A stretch of 64,000 nt of DNA from Candidatus Baltobacteraceae bacterium (GCA_036489885.1 DASXEW010000003.1:744001-808000); one strand, 5' to 3'; shown: positions 1-8,952, numbered from the stretch's first letter. Translations and numbers: made by a program. The notes: generated by a model from the letters alone, not told the origin.

Positions 1-987
1 AAGACCGATCCATCCGGTGCGGCGCGACGGGTCGCGCGGCGTTGGCGTTTCGATGCGGCGAGCGTCGGCTTCGGCAAGGATCAGCTCGGTGAGCGCGAGG
101 TTGTGCGCGCGAACCGCAGGCTGACCGACTTCGGCGATCAGTTGATGTCCGGCACGCGCTTGCAGATAGGCTTGCACGCTCGGAGTTCCGTTTCCGAAAC
201 GTTTCATGCCGTCGGCATAACGCATCGGTGGCGGTTCGAAGGCGAACGGCGAGGCGTGCGCCATCCATCCGGTCGCCGTCGGATCGAAATTCGAGCGCAG
301 CTCCGGACGTACGTAAATGTAGCCGCATCCGGGACCCCCGCATAGCCATTTGTGACTGCCGCCGACCGCAACGTCGACGCCGAGTGCGCGCACGTCGACC
401 GGAATGATGCCGGCGGTTTGATAAATGTCGAGCACGACCAGAGCGCCCAGGTCACGCGCGCGTTTTGCGATCGGCGCGACGTCAACGACGGAGCCGGATT
501 GGAAGTACGCGTGCGAAAGGACGACGACGCGCGTCTGCTCGTCGATCGCATCGATGATACGCTGGGTCGGAATCGTACGGCCGTCGTCAGTCGGAACGCA
601 GCGCGGGACTGCACCGCGGCGGCGCCACGCATCCCAAACGTATATCAGCGACGGAAATTGCAGCGCTTCGTAGACGACGACGTTGCGCTTGTCCTCGAAC
701 TGGAGCGCGGATGCCAGCGTCTCTTGCAGCGATGAGACGTTGGGTGCAAGCCCGACGCTGCCCGCGGGCGCGCCGATGATCTTGCCGATGCCATCCGCGA
801 CGTCGTCGATTGCCGGAAGCCAGCGTTCCCACGCTTCAGGTCCGTCGTGCGACCAATCATCCCAAAAGGCGACGAGCGCGTCCCGTGCTGCGAGCGGAGC
901 TGCGCCCATCGAATGGCTGATCAGATACGTGCACGAGTCGAGCTCGGCGAACCGTTCGCGTAGACGCGGCTGACCCAGAGCGATCAT
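1..987 (-). CDS. kynU: Kynureninase-like PLP enzyme (3' end cut by window edge)
   Basis: The frame is open from an ATG at 987 to the window edge (329 codons, no stop), so the C-terminus is missing. It is an aminotransferase class V-fold protein: Asp187 (LDIYQTAG) would hold the pyridine nitrogen and Lys213 in GGSHKWLCGGPG is the expected PLP Schiff-base lysine. Kynureninases carry a closely similar lysine motif and cleave kynurenine to anthranilate and alanine. The ATG overlaps the stop of kynA as ATGA, so the two are translationally coupled. That context favours kynureninase over cysteine desulfurase-like relatives. Whether kynurenine formamidase lies further left cannot be seen. Confidence 0.85.
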   Translation of the reverse strand, partial: MIALGQPRLRERFAELDSCTYLISHSMGAAPLAARDALVAFWDDWSHDGPEAWERWLPAIDDVADGIGKIIGAPAGSVGLAPNVSSLQETLASALQFEDKRNVVVYEALQFPSLIYVWDAWRRRGAVPRCVPTDDGRTIPTQRIIDAIDEQTRVVVLSHAYFQSGSVVDVAPIAKRARDLGALVVLDIYQTAGIIPVDVRALGVDVAVGGSHKWLCGGPGCGYIYVRPELRSNFDPTATGWMAHASPFAFEPPPMRYADGMKRFGNGTPSVQAYLQARAGHQLIAEVGQPAVRAHNLALTELILAEADARRIETPTPRDPSRRTGWIGL

Positions 988-1763
988 TGCGTGGAGACCT
1001 CCGTTCCGAGTACGGTGCGAACCTCCCAAAGCTCCGGAAAGAATTTCTTCTGTAGAGTCGTCTCCAGATAGCGTACGCCCATCGAGCCACCGGTCCCGGG
1101 CTTGAACCCGATCATGCGCTCGACCATGCGAATGTGCCGGCCGCGCCATAACAAGAAACGTTCGTCGAACTCGATAAATGCCTCGAGCAACATGTAAAGG
1201 TCGACGTGCTGATCGGCGCCGTCGTAGATTTTGCGAAACGTCTCGATCAACGCGTCGTGGTCGCCGGTCTTGTAGCCGCGCCGCGCGAGAAAACTTTTGA
1301 GCGCGTCGTAGACGGTCGGTGAGTTCAAGCGCTGTTCGAGGCGCTGACGTTCGGTATCGTTTTGTTCGAGAAGCTCGAGATACGCCGTCTTGCCGACGCC
1401 GCACAAGAATTCGAGCTCACGAAATTGCACGGATTGAAAGCCGCTGGCCGGATTGAGAAGATTTCGGAAGGCGTTGAATTCATGCGGCGTCATTGTTTCG
1501 AGGACGTCGACCTGTTGCTCGATGACGCGCTGCACGGCATGAATGCGTCCGAAGGCACGCGTCGCTTTGAGCGGATCGTTCGCGTCTAGGTAGTGTACGA
1601 CGGCTTCGACTTCGTGCAGCATCTGCTTGAACCACAGCTCGTACACCTGATGGATGATGATGAAGAGCATCTCGTCGTGATGCACGGGTTCCGATTGCGG
1701 ACGCTGCAACGCGAGAAGGTCATCAATGTTGAGATACGAGCCGTAGGTCAACTTAGCGTTCAC
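984..1763 (-). CDS. kynA: Tryptophan 2,3-dioxygenase
   Basis: 259 residues. It is a heme enzyme that opens the indole ring of tryptophan to give N-formylkynurenine, the first step of the kynurenine route. Family hallmarks are the N-terminal TYGSYLNIDDLLALQ, the DEMLFIIIHQVYELWFK stretch, the heme-ligand region WRGRHIRMVERMIG and the GTGGSMGVRYL substrate loop. The length is slightly below the usual 270-300. The start is GTG at 1763; the ATG at 1767 is out of frame and closes after four codons. It overlaps kynU by 4 bases (ATGA). Confidence 0.95.
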   Translation of the reverse strand: MNAKLTYGSYLNIDDLLALQRPQSEPVHHDEMLFIIIHQVYELWFKQMLHEVEAVVHYLDANDPLKATRAFGRIHAVQRVIEQQVDVLETMTPHEFNAFRNLLNPASGFQSVQFRELEFLCGVGKTAYLELLEQNDTERQRLEQRLNSPTVYDALKSFLARRGYKTGDHDALIETFRKIYDGADQHVDLYMLLEAFIEFDERFLLWRGRHIRMVERMIGFKPGTGGSMGVRYLETTLQKKFFPELWEVRTVLGTEVSTQ

Positions 1764-1918
1764 TCATCAGGACTAGCGCGGACACGGCGACATTCCCTCG
1801 CCGGGACGCCCGCGTTTTGCCACTCCTGGCAAAACGCTACTGCCTTCGCGCGCCCTCTCGCCATCCTGGCTCCGGGCGCGCCTCAGAGCCCCGGCTCGGA
1901 AATGTCACCGCGTCCGCG
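1764..1918. other. Intergenic region with two nested hairpins
   Basis: This spacer lies between two minus-strand genes. It holds a perfect 11-bp inverted repeat with a 4-nt loop at 1812-1837 (arms GCGTTTTGCCA and TGGCAAAACGC). A second GC-rich element lies at about 1849-1882, with outer arms GCGCGCCC/GGGCGCGC and inner arms GCCA/TGGC. No U-run follows on the minus strand, so these are not classical intrinsic terminators. They may end the upstream depolymerase transcript or belong to a dispersed repeat; the 12-mer AAAACGCTACTG at the end of the first hairpin recurs near 4067. Confidence 0.5.
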
Positions 1919-3028
1919 CTATTGACCCATGAGACGTTGGATCATCTTGTACACAATCGAGATCTGCGTACCGGACTTCACCGAATAGTTCGGGTCGTCG
2001 TAGCCCCACCAATCCCAGCAGCCTTGCGGGTTGTACGGCACGGTCGCGGATTTGATCGCGTACGGATACAGCACGATGATACCGTTTGAATCGGCCCACG
2101 GATCGATACCGCTCTCGGTTGCGTACTTGTTTCCGATGTCGGCTTGCGTTTGCAAGCAGCCGTGAAATGCGACCACGAGTCCGCAGCGTTGTCCCTGCGC
2201 GCATGAACGCGGAACGTAGACGTAACCGGTCGTGTCCATCGAGTTGCTCGCGGTTGCGCCAAATTCGCTTTGGTTGAATTGAACGAGCTGACCGCGAAGC
2301 GTTCCGTTATTGCGCGGCGACAGCCGTCCGAAAAACATTTGCAGCCACGTTTGCTCGGAGTCATACACGCGTGAGCCACGATCGCAGGCGATCATATACG
2401 GCTCGCCGAGCGTCCCGCACGCAAGCGAACCTTCGGGCGATTCCCAGCCGTGCTCGGCCGGATAGCTGCTGTCGTAGACGATGGGACGCGCGCCGTAGTG
2501 TTCGTACTCGGTTTGCAGATCGTTCATCTCTTTCGGATTAACGACGGTGTCGTTGGCTCCGGACCAAAGATAGACGGGCTGGCCGGCGAGGTTGGATTTG
2601 TTGTCGATCAGGCCTTGCGACGAAGCCAGATCGAGATAAGCTTCGGATTCAGTCAGGGTGCCGGCGTACAGACCTTCACCGCCGCACGCGGCGAGCGCGA
2701 TCGCGACGCTGTTCTGTGCGCAGTAGTAGACACCACCCGCGTAAACGGCGGCGCCTTTGAAAGTCGCCGAGTGTGCAACCTGCATTTGCACGGCGAAAAA
2801 GCCGCCGGACGAAATGCCGGCGACGAACACTTTGCCCGGATCGATTCGGAAACTAGGTAACGACGTGACGCCTGACGTTTCCGCCGCTTGTGTGAGCGAT
2901 TGCGTCGAGAGTTGCGGCGCGTTTGCGACCGGAAGATTCGTGTTGTTGCTCCCGCTGCCCGACGAGCAAGCGGCGAGCATAAGAAGACCGAGCGGGACGA
3001 GGAAGCGCCGGAACGTCATGTCCGGCAA
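1919..3028 (-). CDS. PHB depolymerase-like esterase, lipoprotein
   Basis: 369 residues. An N-terminal signal with lipobox-like LMLAAC (Cys21) is followed by a low-complexity Ser/Gly/Asn linker, so the enzyme is probably membrane-anchored and faces outward. The catalytic order fits type II poly(3-hydroxybutyrate) depolymerase domains: lipase box GISSG (Ser73), Asp160 (SGANDTVV), His193 (AEHGW), then the oxyanion motif FHGC (His289) and the aromatic NPQGCWDWWGY near the C-terminus. The likely substrate is a polyhydroxyalkanoate or a related polyester; this is inferred from the family. No binding or linker domain of secreted depolymerases follows. Confidence 0.85.
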   Translation of the reverse strand: MPDMTFRRFLVPLGLLMLAACSSGSGSNNTNLPVANAPQLSTQSLTQAAETSGVTSLPSFRIDPGKVFVAGISSGGFFAVQMQVAHSATFKGAAVYAGGVYYCAQNSVAIALAACGGEGLYAGTLTESEAYLDLASSQGLIDNKSNLAGQPVYLWSGANDTVVNPKEMNDLQTEYEHYGARPIVYDSSYPAEHGWESPEGSLACGTLGEPYMIACDRGSRVYDSEQTWLQMFFGRLSPRNNGTLRGQLVQFNQSEFGATASNSMDTTGYVYVPRSCAQGQRCGLVVAFHGCLQTQADIGNKYATESGIDPWADSNGIIVLYPYAIKSATVPYNPQGCWDWWGYDDPNYSVKSGTQISIVYKMIQRLMGQ

Positions 3029-3049
3029 TGTACCCCGTCCCGCGCTTTT

Positions 3050-4030
3050 TTATGGCGTGAGGATCAGCTTACCGGTGGTCTTGCGGGCCTCGAGATCGCG
3101 ATGCGCGCGCTCGGCGTCGGCAAGCTTGTACTCGCCGCCGTGACGGATCTTGAGTTTTCCGTCCTTGATCATGTTCAGGACCTCGCCCGCGCGCCATAGG
3201 AGTTCTTTGCGCGTGCGCGTGTAGTTCACGATTGTCGGGCGCGTGATATAGAGCGAGCCTTTCGGCGCAAGCTCCGCCAAGTTGAACGGCGGTACCGCTC
3301 CGCTCGATGCACCGAAGAGAACCATATAGCCGCGGGGCGAGAGACAATTGAGTCCCTTATCGAACGTCGTCTTTCCGACGCCGTCGTACACAACAGGTAC
3401 GCCCGCATTGTTCGTGATGCGTTTGACTTCGACTTCGAAGTCTTGCTTCGTATAGTCGATCGTGTCGTCGGCGCCGTCGCCGCGTGCAAGTCTTGCTTTC
3501 GCATCGCTGCCGACCGTGCCGATCACGCGCGCGCCGCGCATCTTTGCCATTTGCACGAGCAATTGTCCGACGCCGCCGGCGGCAGCGTGGATTAGGACCG
3601 TATCACCTTCCTTAATCGGATAGGTGTCGACGCTCAAGTAGTGCGCCGTCATGCCCTGCACCATCGCAACGCACGCATCGGGGAATGAGACGCCGTTCGG
3701 AATCGGGATGAGCTTTTCGACCGGCACGACGGCATATTCAGCATAAGTCCCCGCGAAGAACACGAAGACAACGCGGTCGCCGATCTTCATGCCCTCTTTC
3801 GCGAGGTCCGTACCCTCGCCGACGGCTTCGATCGTCCCGGCGCCTTCCTGCCCGGCCGTAAACGGAACGTCTTTCTTGTACATCCCGGAGCGGAAGTACG
3901 TGTCGATGTAATTGATGCCGGCTGCACCGATCTTGATCAGCGCTTCGCCCGCCAGCGGCGTCGGCTTGGGGACGTCCTTGAACGTCAAAACCTCGGGGCC
4001 GCCGACCTTTTCGATGACGATCGCGTTCAA
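3050..4030 (-). CDS. qor: NADPH:quinone oxidoreductase, zinc-free MDR family
   Basis: 326 residues. It is a medium-chain reductase without zinc-ligand cysteines. The GQEGAGTIEAVG signature lies in the N-terminal GroES-like domain and the NADPH-binding glycine motif HAAAGGVGQLLVQMA in the Rossmann domain. Members reduce quinones one or two electrons at a time, often for detoxification. The start is TTG at 4030, chosen because AAAGGAGC sits 6-7 nt upstream and the protein aligns from its first residues; no in-frame ATG offers a better site. It lies 42 nt downstream of the M48-like/RDD gene. Confidence 0.9.
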   Translation of the reverse strand: MNAIVIEKVGGPEVLTFKDVPKPTPLAGEALIKIGAAGINYIDTYFRSGMYKKDVPFTAGQEGAGTIEAVGEGTDLAKEGMKIGDRVVFVFFAGTYAEYAVVPVEKLIPIPNGVSFPDACVAMVQGMTAHYLSVDTYPIKEGDTVLIHAAAGGVGQLLVQMAKMRGARVIGTVGSDAKARLARGDGADDTIDYTKQDFEVEVKRITNNAGVPVVYDGVGKTTFDKGLNCLSPRGYMVLFGASSGAVPPFNLAELAPKGSLYITRPTIVNYTRTRKELLWRAGEVLNMIKDGKLKIRHGGEYKLADAERAHRDLEARKTTGKLILTP

Positions 4031-4051
4031 AATGGCTCCTTTCGTTCAGTC

Positions 4052-4078
4052 GCGTTTGCGGACCACAAAACGCTACTG
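4052..4078. repeat. Short hairpin sharing a 12-mer with 1831-1842
   Basis: In the spacer between the quinone oxidoreductase and the upstream gene, GCGTTT (4052-4057) can pair with AAACGC (4068-4073). The 12-mer AAAACGCTACTG (4067-4078) is identical to the one ending the hairpin at 1812-1842. Two copies in 2.3 kb, both in spacers, hint at a small dispersed element, but two is too few to be sure. Confidence 0.3.
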
Positions 4079-5380
4079 AGTCAAAGCAGGTTGCGTTTCG
4101 AGCCGGGCGCTCGCGCTCACGAGGCGCGTGCCGGAAAGACGGTCGTAAGGTTGGACTCGTCGCAAACCCCAGATGAAGATCGGAAAGATGAAAACCAGGC
4201 TCATCGCAGCCAGAAAATAGCGTGCAATCGTATTCCAGATCGTAGGGCGTTCGAGATCGGTCCGAACGACGCGGAGGTCCATGATCATCATTCCAATCGT
4301 CCGTCCCACGACGGCGACGAGTACGATCGCGTAAATCCAAAGATAGAAGAGGCTCTGCGAAAAGAGAAGCCCGGCCATCAGTTTGGGCATGAATTTGAAA
4401 GCTTCTTCGATTCCGAGATGCTTACCGTTCTCCGTGACCTGTGTGAGTTGCGAGAATTGCGAAAGGACCATTGTGACGACCGAAAAGTCGATGAGCCACG
4501 CACCCACGCGTCGCCACCAGCCGGCGAACATCCGGCGCGAGGCCGTTTCGACACTTGGTCTCGGCAATGGCACTGCTGCAGATCGAAATCGCTCGAGCCA
4601 GGTTCGAGCCAGCGGTGTCGATGCAAACTGAATCAGGCCCGCGATGCGCCGGGCGGCATATGGCGATGAGCCCAGCCATTCGCCGGCGCGAAGGGTCGGC
4701 TCCAAGCGCAGCTCGCGCAGCTGATCGGCAACCACGGTAAGATCGACTTCGCGTCCGAGATGATGAAAGCTCGCGATCGCGATTGCCATGATCGCGCTCT
4801 CGATCGAACCGCATGCGCATAGCGCGACGCGATCGGCCGTGTATTCGGTACGGCGCAGATAGGCGCCAAAGACAACCGAAACCGGAGTGTTCTCGCGGCC
4901 GTTAACCGAGAGAACCGATGAGATGCGCGTGTGACCGGCCCGGATGTGTGCGAGCTCCCGTGCGATAAGATACTTGAGCTCGTCATCCTTGAGATGCTGC
5001 AGCCAGTGACTCGAGATCACAAGGGCATACGGCTCTGCAACGCCGACGGCGGCTATCGGAACGTTCACGTCGTCGCGTATGAAGACTTGGGGATTCGTTA
5101 CGTCCAAGATTCGCGCGCACTCCGCGACCAAGCTCGCGACGTGCGGCAGTTGACCGGCGTGAACGTGAATACTGTCGCCGAGCAGGCGTCCGCGTGAGAT
5201 CGAAACGTATAAGAGCGCACCGATCCCAATTAAGAGTAGCCGCGATGCAGTGATCGCTTCCGAAAGCAACGCCCCAATGATCAGAAGCGAGACCGGTAGC
5301 ATGAAGATGCACACGATCAGTCCCCGGCGTTCGCCGGAATCGCGCAGCGATTCGGAGCCGCTGAGCAGCGGGTCTTTCAT
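4073..5380 (-). CDS. M48-like peptidase domain with REXXH, fused to an RDD domain
   Basis: 435 residues from the ATG at 5380, which overlaps the upstream stop as ATGA. Two N-terminal membrane helices (about 21-60) lead to a domain resembling M48 (HtpX/Ste24) metallopeptidases. The zinc motif HEXXH reads R141-E-L-A-H145, so the first histidine is arginine; the distal glutamate (E179 in TEYTAD) is kept. The C-terminal third is an RDD domain: RRVGAWLIDF (290-299), GRTIGMMIMDLRVVR (359-373) and a terminal PYDRLSGTRLV. If zinc binding is lost, the protein may have a scaffolding rather than a proteolytic role. The gene ends the ubiD-ubiA operon. Confidence 0.75.
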   Translation of the reverse strand: MKDPLLSGSESLRDSGERRGLIVCIFMLPVSLLIIGALLSEAITASRLLLIGIGALLYVSISRGRLLGDSIHVHAGQLPHVASLVAECARILDVTNPQVFIRDDVNVPIAAVGVAEPYALVISSHWLQHLKDDELKYLIARELAHIRAGHTRISSVLSVNGRENTPVSVVFGAYLRRTEYTADRVALCACGSIESAIMAIAIASFHHLGREVDLTVVADQLRELRLEPTLRAGEWLGSSPYAARRIAGLIQFASTPLARTWLERFRSAAVPLPRPSVETASRRMFAGWWRRVGAWLIDFSVVTMVLSQFSQLTQVTENGKHLGIEEAFKFMPKLMAGLLFSQSLFYLWIYAIVLVAVVGRTIGMMIMDLRVVRTDLERPTIWNTIARYFLAAMSLVFIFPIFIWGLRRVQPYDRLSGTRLVSASARLETQPALTQ

Positions 5381-6534
5381 CGAACGATGTAGCTCGACGG
5401 ATGGGCGGCCCGCACGTAGTGCCAATTTCCGCCCTCGAGACGGTAAAAATAGACGTTCGGATCCATCGGGTCTCCGAACGCATCGAACGTGAATGTGCCG
5501 ACCAACGTTTGAAGCGGAATCGGTTGCGCGATTGCGCGCGCGATCATCACGCGCGACGTCGAGCTGAAGCGTTGGATGGCCGTGACGAAAATCTGCGCGG
5601 CTGAATACGCAAATGCCGCAATCGGCGACATCGGACCGTAGGTGCCCTCGTACTGAGATTTGATGGCCAGTGCCGCAGGGACGATCTGTAACGGTGGCAT
5701 CGACGTTGATACGATCAGACCTTCGATTTGTTTCCCGTACGAGGGCCAGAGGCCGGAGTCGAAAAACGCGGCCGAGCCGTCGAACTGTCCGTTCCAACCG
5801 GCGCTTCGCAATGCGGGAATCAAGCGCCCGAGCACCGGCGCCAAGCCGGCAAAGAAAACGAGGTCGGCTTGCGATTGCACGATCGTCGTTGCTGCGCCCT
5901 CAATATCGGGTCTATCGTTCGAGAGCTTGACGTCGATCGGATTGAAACCATCGCCACTGGTTTGCTTGATGAACGTTCCGGCCACGTCCGGTCCGTAGTC
6001 GCCGTCCAAGTACACGACTGCGACTTTCTTGCCGCGCTTTTCTTTCGCGATGAATTTCGCGTGCAGCGTGCCTTCGACCGAGTCTTTGGTTGTCAGTCGA
6101 AAGACGTTACGATAACCTTGGGCCGTAATCGAATCGGTTGTCGCAGCCGGGACGACCAGCGGCATGTTGGCGTCGGCATAATATCGCAACACCTGGCTGG
6201 TTATCTTGCCGCTGAGATGCCCGATCGCACCGGATTGCGTTTGATCCTCGATCGCAAAGCGCGAGACGAGCAGCGCATTCGCGAGCGTGTTCTGGTCGTC
6301 GAACGGCCGCTCGGACCAGAAACGCGTTGAAACTGCCGCGCGCAAACCGTTGACGTCATCGAAGCAGCCGCGCACCCCATTGACGAGGTCCTTGCCGAGC
6401 TGAGCCTGAGGTCCGCTTTCGGGGCCCAGCACGGCCACACTCGCAAGCGGCGCCAGCTGAGCTGATACAGGGGATGCGGCTGCTGCGGCTGCGACGGATG
6501 CCGCGCCGCCGAGAAATGCACGGCGGTTCGTCAT
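5377..6534 (-). CDS. Periplasmic substrate-binding protein, LivJ/amino-acid type
   Basis: 385 residues. The N-terminus MTNRRAFLGG plus an Ala-rich stretch ending SPVSA looks like a twin-arginine export signal. The rest matches type I periplasmic binding proteins of branched-chain amino acid ABC importers, with ASVAVLGPESGP at the first strand and VVYLDGDYGPDV before the second lobe. No permease or ATPase of that family is nearby. Instead the gene is coupled by ATGA overlaps to a UbiA upstream and an M48-like/RDD protein downstream, so it may serve as a sensor or chaperone. The ligand is unknown. Confidence 0.8.
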   Translation of the reverse strand: MTNRRAFLGGAASVAAAAAASPVSAQLAPLASVAVLGPESGPQAQLGKDLVNGVRGCFDDVNGLRAAVSTRFWSERPFDDQNTLANALLVSRFAIEDQTQSGAIGHLSGKITSQVLRYYADANMPLVVPAATTDSITAQGYRNVFRLTTKDSVEGTLHAKFIAKEKRGKKVAVVYLDGDYGPDVAGTFIKQTSGDGFNPIDVKLSNDRPDIEGAATTIVQSQADLVFFAGLAPVLGRLIPALRSAGWNGQFDGSAAFFDSGLWPSYGKQIEGLIVSTSMPPLQIVPAALAIKSQYEGTYGPMSPIAAFAYSAAQIFVTAIQRFSSTSRVMIARAIAQPIPLQTLVGTFTFDAFGDPMDPNVYFYRLEGGNWHYVRAAHPSSYIVR

Positions 6535-7388
6535 CGTTTTGCTACGTATGCGGCGACGGTTGTCGCTAAGAATCCCACTGAGAATGCCATGTTCGTCACG
6601 AAGACGCGTTCGTTGAGTGCAAAGATGTTCGAAGCAAGTGCGATCAGTCTGCTCTCATATACGACGAGCAGCACAGCCAGCATGACGCCGACGAAGTAGA
6701 TCGACGTCGCACCGGCCAGAATGCCGGCCGACCAAAGGCTCAGCACCATCAGCACGTGTAGCACGATCGGTAGCGTGCGGCTTGCGCGTTCCCCGAAGCG
6801 CACCGGAACCGAGCGCAGATTCTGGGCGACGTCGACGTCATAGTCCATCAGCGCGTAGAGAATGTCGAAACCGGCCACCCAAATGGTCACCGCCAGGAAC
6901 AGCAGCAGCGCAGGAAACGTGATCGTTCCCGTAACGGCGATGAATGCGCCGAGCGGTGCAAAGCCGTCGACGGCCCCGAGCAAGAAGTGCGAAGCCCACG
7001 TGAAACGCTTGCAGAGCGGATAAACGATGAGCGCGAGCGCCGCAAGCGGTAACAGCGCAACGCACAGCGGATTCAACTGCCATGCGGCAACGAGCGTCAC
7101 CAGCAAGCCCGCCACGATCGCTATCGCCATCACCGACGGCGATAGCGCGCCGCTCGCCGTTGGCCGATTTTGGGTGCGTGGGTTTTTTGCGTCGATCTTA
7201 CGATCGAAGTAACGGTTAGCGGCCATTGCTGCGGTGCGCGCCCCGACGACGGCCACCGTGATCCAGAACATTTGCGCAAATGTCGGCAGTCCGCGCGAGC
7301 CCATTACCGCGCCGACGTACGCAAATGGCAAACCGAAGAGCGTGTGCTCGATGCGAATGTCGCGCAGAAAGAGTCGGAGATAATGCAT
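6531..7388 (-). CDS. UbiA-family prenyltransferase (MqnP- or UbiA-like)
   Basis: 285 residues from ATG 7388; a longer frame to 7457 would run into ubiD and is rejected. It is a polytopic membrane protein with the two aspartate-rich motifs of aromatic prenyltransferases: N58-xxx-D62-xxx-D66 (NRYFDRKID) and the second around D182-D186 (MDYDVD). These bind the Mg-diphosphate of a polyprenyl donor. Directly downstream of a UbiD-family decarboxylase, it would prenylate an aromatic acid during quinone synthesis. The pairing is compatible with ubiquinone (UbiA/UbiD) or the futalosine menaquinone route (MqnP/MqnL); the sequence alone does not decide. Confidence 0.88.
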   Translation of the reverse strand: MHYLRLFLRDIRIEHTLFGLPFAYVGAVMGSRGLPTFAQMFWITVAVVGARTAAMAANRYFDRKIDAKNPRTQNRPTASGALSPSVMAIAIVAGLLVTLVAAWQLNPLCVALLPLAALALIVYPLCKRFTWASHFLLGAVDGFAPLGAFIAVTGTITFPALLLFLAVTIWVAGFDILYALMDYDVDVAQNLRSVPVRFGERASRTLPIVLHVLMVLSLWSAGILAGATSIYFVGVMLAVLLVVYESRLIALASNIFALNERVFVTNMAFSVGFLATTVAAYVAKR

Positions 7389-7392
7389 GCGG

Positions 7393-8913
7393 TTACGGAC
7401 GATCCAATAAGCGTCCCAGTGCGCCCGGACCCTGGCCGGACCACGCATTCGAGACACTCTTGCGCTCTAGAACGCCGTCCAACCCGTACTCCTTCCAGCG
7501 CGAGCTAACCAAGCCGCGCGTCGCTTCGTCCATCACCATGTCGGGCGGCCATTCACGCTCGTAACCTTCGTCGGCGCCTTTGCGCGTCGCATCGATGCCG
7601 ATCTTATGACCGAGCGCAGCGAGATATGAGCCGCTATGATCGAGATCGTCGACCGGACCTGGTATGACAACCAAGTCGCGCTTCGGATCGACGTTGTTGA
7701 GCGCGAACCACGCCACCGCACGGATGTCATGCACGTCGATGTCGGCGTCGACGACGAGCAGCGTGCGCGTCAACATCATCATATGGCCGAGTCCCCAGAG
7801 TGCGTTCATCACTTTGAACGCATGACCGGGATACGACTTGCGAATCGAGACGATGCACAGATTGTGAAATCCGCCCTCGACAGGAAGATTGTAGTCGACG
7901 ATTTCGGGCACGACCATCTGCAAGAGCGGCAAGAAGATGCGCTCCGTTGCTTTACCGAGCCATGCATCTTCCATCGGCGGCTTGCCGACGACAGTCGCTG
8001 CCCAGATTGGTTTGCGGCGATGCGTGATGGCCGTGCAGTGGAACGTCGGGTAGAGATCGGCGAGACTGTAGACGCCGGTGTGGTCGCCGAACGGACCTTC
8101 CGTACGCAGATCGGTGTTGTCGACGTAGCCTTCTAAAATGAATTCGGCGTCGGCCGGTACTTTGAGGTCGATGGTCTTCGCGTGCGTGACCTTCACCGGC
8201 TTACCGCGCAGAACTCCCGCGAACGCAAGCTCGTCGACGATCGGCGGTAGCGGCGCAGTCGCTGCATACGTCACGGCGGGATCGGTTCCGATTGCAACGG
8301 CGACGGGAACACGATCGCCCCATTTCTTGGCTTGCGCGCGTCCGTGCTTGTGACGCTGCCAGTGCATGCCCGCAGTCTTCGAATCGAAGATCTGCATGCG
8401 GTACACGCCGGTGTTCTGAACGTGCGTTTGCGGATCGCTCGTGATGACGAGCCCGAGCGTGATAAACGGTCCGGCGTCGAGCGGCCACGTGGTCAGCACC
8501 GGAAGCTGCCGTAAATCGGGTTCTTCGATCACGACGTCTTGGCACGAGCCAGCGCTGACCGTTTTCGGTACGGCGTTCATGAGCGGTGCAAACGACGCCA
8601 GCTTCGCGATGCGCGAGGCTAGTGATTCCGGAACTGAGAGATCGAGCAAGCGCCGCAAGCGCGAAGCGACCTCATCCAGGTTCTGTGCGTCGAATGCCAT
8701 TGCCATGCGGCGTTCTGTACCGAACTGATTCGTCAGAACACGGACGTCGGAACCGCGAACGTTCGTGAACAACAGGGCCGGCCCGCCGGCTTTGACGACG
8801 CGATTCGTGATCTCGGAGACTTCGAGATACGGATCGACTTCGGCAGAGATTTCGACGAGCTCGCCGCGGTGCTCCAATTCCGAAACGAATGCATCCAATG
8901 AGTCGAAGGGCAT
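7393..8913 (-). CDS. UbiD-family (prenyl-FMN) decarboxylase
   Basis: 506 residues from ATG 8913. A GTG at 8940 is a possible longer start, but anything further upstream would invade the divergent GNAT gene. UbiD enzymes use prenylated FMN to decarboxylate aromatic or alpha,beta-unsaturated acids. The family core is visible: NTGVYRMQIFDSKTAGMHW, the acidic active-site segment TEGPFGDHTGVYS, and KVMNALWGLGHMMM. Decarboxylation after prenylation is a step of both ubiquinone and futalosine-type menaquinone synthesis, matching the UbiA gene 4 nt downstream. The UbiX-type flavin prenyltransferase is not in this window. Confidence 0.92.
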   Translation of the reverse strand: MPFDSLDAFVSELEHRGELVEISAEVDPYLEVSEITNRVVKAGGPALLFTNVRGSDVRVLTNQFGTERRMAMAFDAQNLDEVASRLRRLLDLSVPESLASRIAKLASFAPLMNAVPKTVSAGSCQDVVIEEPDLRQLPVLTTWPLDAGPFITLGLVITSDPQTHVQNTGVYRMQIFDSKTAGMHWQRHKHGRAQAKKWGDRVPVAVAIGTDPAVTYAATAPLPPIVDELAFAGVLRGKPVKVTHAKTIDLKVPADAEFILEGYVDNTDLRTEGPFGDHTGVYSLADLYPTFHCTAITHRRKPIWAATVVGKPPMEDAWLGKATERIFLPLLQMVVPEIVDYNLPVEGGFHNLCIVSIRKSYPGHAFKVMNALWGLGHMMMLTRTLLVVDADIDVHDIRAVAWFALNNVDPKRDLVVIPGPVDDLDHSGSYLAALGHKIGIDATRKGADEGYEREWPPDMVMDEATRGLVSSRWKEYGLDGVLERKSVSNAWSGQGPGALGRLLDRP

Positions 8914-8952
8914 CGCAGGATGCTTGGACGGACCCCGCACAAACCCCGGTAG

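Noticed and set aside
5381-5797. A 139-codon N-terminal extension of the M48-like gene
   Set aside because: It is Arg-rich, lies antisense in register within the binding-protein gene and has no homology; ATG 5380 in an ATGA overlap is the natural start.
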